DNA from: Fimenecus sp051881335
GTDB lineage: Bacteria; Bacillota; Clostridia; Oscillospirales; Acutalibacteraceae
Assembly: GCA_051881335.1 (NCBI GenBank)
Contig: JBJEPR010000177.1
Coordinates: 1-11,035 of the forward strand
DNA: 11,035 nt
Reading direction: 5' to 3'
Of this stretch, positions 7,143 to 11,035 are shown piece after piece. A model generated the notes under the pieces. That model ran no database searches, was not told where the DNA came from, and saw only the letters and a program-made list of their open reading frames with translations. Position 1 is the first letter of the stretch. The number at the start of each line of letters is the position of its first letter. A program made the position numbers and the translations under genes.

Positions 7143-8487
7143 CGCGGTGCTTTCGTGTGTGCGCGAATACGCGATGTTCCGAGACGGTGACCGTGTAACC
7201 GTCGGCTTTTCGGGCGGGGCGGACTCTTGCTGTCTGTTGCATTTGCTGTTCACTTTACAAGAAGAATTGCATATTCAGGTGTCGGCACTGCATATCCACC
7301 ACGGCATTCGCGGTGCAGAAGCCGACCGCGACGCCGCCTTTTGTAAGGCGTTTTGTGAAAAATTTGGGATTCCGTTTGCGGTTTCTTATGTCCATGTACC
7401 GCAAACAGCGGCGCAATCGAGGGAAACCACGGAAGAATGTGCGCGCAGACTGCGGTATGCGGCATTGCAGAACGCGGCGGGAGAACAAGGCAAAATTGCC
7501 ACCGCCCACACGGCAGATGACAACGCCGAAACCGTGCTGTGGAATTTAACACGCGGCACGGGGCTTGCGGGCTTGTGCGGCATTCCGCCCGTGCGCGAAA
7601 ACATTGTGCGCCCGTTGCTGTTTTGCACCCGCGCGCAAGTTGAAGCCTACTGCGAAGAAAAGCATTTGGCGTTCGTGACTGACAGTACCAATTTTTCCCC
7701 TGCGTATACGCGCAACCGTATTCGACACGAGATACTGCCCGTTTTAAAGACGTTAAACCCTGCCGTTTTAGAGGCAGTGACGCGTATGTGCACGCATTTG
7801 CGCGAAGAGAATGAAACGGCAGAAGCCTTTTGCGATACACTTTTACAAAATATCCATACAAACGCAATTCCGCTGGATATGCTGAAAAATCAGCCGAAAG
7901 CCCTTGCCTGCCGCGTGCTCAAACGCGTTTTGCAGGAAAAAACAGGCGTCGAGCTTTCCGCTTCCCATATCGACGCGGTATACGCCTTGCTTTTCAAAAA
8001 CGGAAGCGTCACCTTGCCGAACGGCGTAACGGCACGCAGTCGCGGCGGCGTGCTGGAGTTTCCCACCAAGACGGAAGCGGAGTTGTTTTGCATTCCGTTT
8101 CCGACGGAAAATTTTCCTGCGACAGTGTGTTTGCCGCAGGGGCGGGTGGAAATTCAGAAATACACGCAAAAAGATTTACAAAATCTTCACAAAGACCTAT
8201 TGGCGAACGCGGTGGATTGTGTTAAAATAGGCAATGCCGTGCTTCGGAGCCGCCGTGCAGGCGACCGTTTCACACACGGCAGGCGGGCGGTAACAAAGTC
8301 CGTCAAAAAATGGCTCAATGAATTGGGCGTAGCGCCCGAGCAACGCAATGTGTTGCCGCTTTTGGCTACGGAAAACGAAATCCTTTGGTTTGCAGGCTGC
8401 GGTGCGTCGAAAACAGCAAAGCCGACCGAAAACACAAAAGAATTTTTGGTTTTAACTTATATTTGCGGGGGAAATACGAATGAATAA
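7135..8487 (+). CDS. tilS: tRNA(Ile)-lysidine synthetase
   Basis: TilS uses ATP to attach lysine to C34 of tRNA-Ile(CAU), making lysidine so the tRNA reads AUA and is charged with isoleucine. The N-terminal PP-loop is clear: VTVGFSGGADS (S26-S31), then LHIHHGIRGAEADRDAAFC, TAHTADDNAETVLWNL and RNRIRHEILPVL. The TilS C-terminal domain covers about 345-450, with RRAGDRFTHGR and KSVKKWLNELGV. The reading frame is open further upstream (an ATG at 7042), but that would bury 31 residues inside dnaB and lacks family similarity. ATG at 7135 has GGAG at 7121-7124, 10 nt before it, and gives 450 residues, normal for TilS. It overlaps dnaB by ATGCGTAA and hpt by ATGAATAA, so translational coupling on both sides is likely. 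Confidence 0.95.
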   Translation: MRNAVLSCVREYAMFRDGDRVTVGFSGGADSCCLLHLLFTLQEELHIQVSALHIHHGIRGAEADRDAAFCKAFCEKFGIPFAVSYVHVPQTAAQSRETTEECARRLRYAALQNAAGEQGKIATAHTADDNAETVLWNLTRGTGLAGLCGIPPVRENIVRPLLFCTRAQVEAYCEEKHLAFVTDSTNFSPAYTRNRIRHEILPVLKTLNPAVLEAVTRMCTHLREENETAEAFCDTLLQNIHTNAIPLDMLKNQPKALACRVLKRVLQEKTGVELSASHIDAVYALLFKNGSVTLPNGVTARSRGGVLEFPTKTEAELFCIPFPTENFPATVCLPQGRVEIQKYTQKDLQNLHKDLLANAVDCVKIGNAVLRSRRAGDRFTHGRRAVTKSVKKWLNELGVAPEQRNVLPLLATENEILWFAGCGASKTAKPTENTKEFLVLTYICGGNTNE

Positions 8488-9046
8488 GAAAGATATGTCT
8501 TTGGACATCGAGCGCGTTTTGCTGTCTGAGCAGGAATTGAAAGAAATCGTTGCGCGCATCGGCAGAGAAATCTGCGAAGATTATAAAGACAGCAAGCATC
8601 CGCTGTTGTTGGTCAGTGTGTTAAAGGGCTCTGTTGTATTTATGGGCGATTTAATGCGCGCAATAGATTTGCCTTGCTGTATTGACTTTATGTGTGTTTC
8701 AAGCTACGGCGAAGATACTACCTCTTCCGGCGTTGTGAAAATCATTAAAGATTTAGATACCAATACCGTAGCAGGCGCGGATTTACTGCTGGTGGAGGAT
8801 ATTCTCGACAGCGGCAAAACGCTTTGCTACTTAAAACAGCTTTTGCAAACGCGCAATCCCGCAAGCGTCAAAATTTGCACCTTGCTTGACAAGCCCGATC
8901 GCCGTACCGCGCCCATTCAAGCGGATTATGTCGGTGCGACCATTCCCGACGCGTTTGTTGTCGGCTATGGATTGGATTACGCCGAGCAATACAGAAATCT
9001 GCCGTATGTCGGCATTTTAAAACCGTCAGTGTACGGCGGCGAATAA
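8480..9046 (+). CDS. hpt: Hypoxanthine phosphoribosyltransferase
   Basis: This purine salvage enzyme transfers phosphoribose from PRPP to hypoxanthine and often guanine, giving IMP and GMP. The PRPP-binding motif is LLLVEDILDSGKTL, with E106-D107 and the D110-S111-G112-K113 loop. Other family marks are the flexible-loop SSYGEDTTSSG, LLDKPDRR for the base pocket, and DAFVVGYGLDYAEQYRNLPYVG near the end. The length of 188 residues is typical. The start overlaps the tilS stop by 8 bp and follows a G-rich GGGGGA at 8467-8472. ftsH follows after 29 nt. The tilS-hpt-ftsH order is well known in Firmicutes. From memory of B. subtilis work, HprT and TilS were reported to influence ftsH expression; nothing here tests that. 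Confidence 0.96.
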   Translation: MNKKDMSLDIERVLLSEQELKEIVARIGREICEDYKDSKHPLLLVSVLKGSVVFMGDLMRAIDLPCCIDFMCVSSYGEDTTSSGVVKIIKDLDTNTVAGADLLLVEDILDSGKTLCYLKQLLQTRNPASVKICTLLDKPDRRTAPIQADYVGATIPDAFVVGYGLDYAEQYRNLPYVGILKPSVYGGE

Positions 9047-9059
9047 AACGGAAAGAAAA

Positions 9060-9065
9060 AAGGAG
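9060..9065 (+). promoter_or_regulatory. Ribosome binding site deciding the TTG start of ftsH
   Basis: AAGGAG lies 10 nt before TTG at 9076. The encoded N terminus, MKKIDWRAVIPYI, gives the usual short positively charged cytoplasmic end before the first membrane helix, and no ATG fits as well. The 29-nt gap after hpt shows no promoter or terminator. Confidence 0.75.
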
Positions 9066-9075
9066 TGAACGCCCT

Positions 9076-11035
9076 TTGAAAAAAATAGATTGGAGAGCCG
9101 TTATCCCCTATATCGCCATACCGCTTGTGTTTGTGGTGTGTGTGGTGCTGTATATGAATATGGGGCAGACGACCAAAGCCAAAACCGAGTATTACGAGAT
9201 TGTCAACAAGTTCGACAATCACGAAATCACCGCGTACAACCTGAACCTTACAAGCGGCGTGCTGGAATATAAGGTCGCAGGGGACGAAACCGTTTATGAA
9301 TATACGGTGCCCAATGTCAACCTGTTCGTCGAAGATGTGCACGAGCAGGTGATGCAATACAACCGTGACAATCCCGACGCACAGATTCAGGTGGATTATA
9401 AATCCGGCTCGGCGAATTCTTGGTGGGTCAGCTTACTGCCGACGGTTGCGGTGATGGTGCTGTTGACCCTTGTAATGTTCTTTATGTTCCGCAAAATGAA
9501 CCAATCTATGCAGAACGAGAACAACCGCGCGATGTCCTTCGGCAAAGCCCGCATCAAAAAGGGCGGCGACGATAGGCGCAAGACCACTTTCCAAGATGTC
9601 GCGGGTGCGGACGAGGAAAAGGAAGAACTCGAAGAGATTGTGGAATTTTTGAAAAATCCGCAGTCCTTTAACGAATTGGGCGCAAGAATTCCGAAAGGCG
9701 TGTTGCTTGTCGGCCCGCCCGGTACAGGTAAAACCTTGCTGGCGCGTGCCGTCGCAGGCGAAGCCGATGTACCGTTTTTCTCGATTTCCGGCTCGGATTT
9801 CGTGGAAATGTATGTCGGTGTCGGTGCGTCGCGTGTGCGCGATTTGTTTGACCAAGCAAAGAAAAATTCTCCCTCCATTATTTTCATTGACGAAATCGAC
9901 GCCGTCGGCCGCCACAGAGGCGCCGGTATGGGCGGCGGGCACGATGAACGCGAGCAGACCTTAAACCAACTGCTTGTCGAAATGGACGGCTTCGGTGCAA
10001 ATGAAGGCGTTATCGTCATTGCCGCGACCAACCGCCCCGATATTTTAGACCCCGCGTTGTTGCGCCCCGGGCGTTTCGACCGTCAGGTCACCGTCAATTA
10101 CCCCGATATTCGCGGCAGAGAGGATATTTTGAAGGTGCACGCCAAAGGCAAGCCTTTGGGTCCCGATGTCAATTTGGGGCAGATTGCGGGCGCGACCGTC
10201 GGTTTTACGGGCGCGGATTTGGAAAATCTTTTGAACGAAGCGGCACTTTTGGCGGCAAGACGCAAGAAAAAAGCCATCACCATGTCCGAAATCGAAGAAG
10301 CCACGATGAAGGTGCTGGTCGGTACGGAGAAAAAATCGCACCGCATTACCGAGCGCGACAAAGAAATCACCGCTTATCACGAGGCGGGGCACGCGGTTTC
10401 CGCCTATTATCTTGAGCATCAAGACCCCGTAACGCACATTTCGATTGTGCCGCGCGGTATGGCGGGCGGCTTTACGATGCATCAGCCCGAAAAGGACGAA
10501 ATGCATTTGATGCGCTCGAGAATGCTTGATGACATCGTTTCACTGCTCGGCGGGCGAGTTGCGGAAAGTATTATTTTCGGCGATATTTCCACCGGCGCGT
10601 CGAACGACATTGAGCGCGCGTCCGAGGTTGCGCGCAAAATGGTGACCAAATACGGTATGAGCGAAAAGCTCGGCCCGATTGCCTTCGGGCAGGATAATGA
10701 CGAGGTCTTTATCGGTAAGGATTATAACCATATCCGCAACTACTCCGAAGCGGTTGCCTGCCAGATTGACAAAGAGGTTGAGGCAATTGTGCTCAACGCC
10801 TATAAGCGTACCGAGGAGATTTTGCGCACGCATATCGACAAGTTGCACATCGTTGCAAAAGCCCTTGTCGCACGCGAAAAACTCACCGGTGACGAGTTCT
10901 ATATGCTGATGGACGGCAAAGAACTGCCGCCGCTGACGCCTGTTTCCGAACCGACGCCGACGGCAGAGCCCGATACGGCGGCACAAGCGGAGACTGTGTC
11001 GGACGCACAGCCTGCGCAAAACGGGGATAGCGATA
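9076..11035 (+). CDS. ftsH: ATP-dependent zinc metalloprotease FtsH (3' end outside the window)
   Basis: FtsH is a hexameric membrane AAA+ protease that extracts and degrades membrane and short-lived cytosolic proteins. I read 653 codons from a TTG start, with no stop before the window ends. The order is: membrane segment 1 (about 9-29), an extracytoplasmic domain (about 30-115), membrane segment 2 (about 117-138, after SWW), AAA+ domain and M41 peptidase. Walker A is GPPGTGKT (213-220) and Walker B has D272-E273 in IIFIDEID. The second region of homology is TNRPDILDPALLRPGRFDR. The zinc site is HEAGH (H435, H439, catalytic E436), with D511 in ASNDIERA as the probable third ligand. The last 35 or so residues are rich in Pro, Thr, Glu, Ala and Gln, a common variable FtsH tail, so only a short piece is probably missing. 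It lies 29 nt after hpt. Confidence 0.97.
   Translation, partial: MKKIDWRAVIPYIAIPLVFVVCVVLYMNMGQTTKAKTEYYEIVNKFDNHEITAYNLNLTSGVLEYKVAGDETVYEYTVPNVNLFVEDVHEQVMQYNRDNPDAQIQVDYKSGSANSWWVSLLPTVAVMVLLTLVMFFMFRKMNQSMQNENNRAMSFGKARIKKGGDDRRKTTFQDVAGADEEKEELEEIVEFLKNPQSFNELGARIPKGVLLVGPPGTGKTLLARAVAGEADVPFFSISGSDFVEMYVGVGASRVRDLFDQAKKNSPSIIFIDEIDAVGRHRGAGMGGGHDEREQTLNQLLVEMDGFGANEGVIVIAATNRPDILDPALLRPGRFDRQVTVNYPDIRGREDILKVHAKGKPLGPDVNLGQIAGATVGFTGADLENLLNEAALLAARRKKKAITMSEIEEATMKVLVGTEKKSHRITERDKEITAYHEAGHAVSAYYLEHQDPVTHISIVPRGMAGGFTMHQPEKDEMHLMRSRMLDDIVSLLGGRVAESIIFGDISTGASNDIERASEVARKMVTKYGMSEKLGPIAFGQDNDEVFIGKDYNHIRNYSEAVACQIDKEVEAIVLNAYKRTEEILRTHIDKLHIVAKALVAREKLTGDEFYMLMDGKELPPLTPVSEPTPTAEPDTAAQAETVSDAQPAQNGDSD

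Overview
This is a compact stretch of bacterial chromosome with all genes on the + strand. It carries conserved housekeeping genes typical of a Firmicute. The gene order gdpP-rplI-dnaB followed by tilS-hpt-ftsH, purine-rich GGAGG-type ribosome binding sites, TTG starts and mixed base composition with many GCG/CGC codons all suggest a member of Clostridia, perhaps an Oscillospiraceae/Ruminococcaceae-like gut organism. That taxonomic call is inference. No mobile element, CRISPR array, tRNA, rRNA or prophage signal is visible.

Layout. Positions 6-1232 encode a protein with the fold layout of an alpha-D-phosphohexomutase (phosphoglucomutase/phosphomannomutase/GlmM superfamily), but every active-site loop I can align is replaced. 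It looks like a pseudoenzyme. Its stop codon lies inside the -35 box of a strong sigma-A-type promoter (1229-1257). About 130 nt of leader follows, with mutually exclusive inverted repeats and a separate perfect 8-bp hairpin. From there seven genes run with gaps of 3 to 29 bp or 8-bp overlaps: rnj (RNase J, with a long basic N-terminal extension), gdpP (membrane c-di-AMP phosphodiesterase, TTG start), rplI (ribosomal protein bL9), dnaB (replicative helicase), tilS (tRNA-Ile lysidine synthetase), hpt (hypoxanthine phosphoribosyltransferase) and ftsH (membrane AAA+ metalloprotease, TTG start, cut by the window end).

How the genes fit together. The set covers RNA decay, second-messenger turnover, translation, replication, tRNA modification, purine salvage and membrane proteolysis. 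I see no intrinsic terminator between the promoter and the window end, so it may be one long transcript. No new defence or biosynthetic system is evident. The points most worth a second look are the degenerate phosphohexomutase, the structured RNase J leader (RNase J is a 5'-end-dependent nuclease, so autoregulation is conceivable), the lysine/glutamine-rich tail added to RNase J, and the direct rnj-gdpP coupling.
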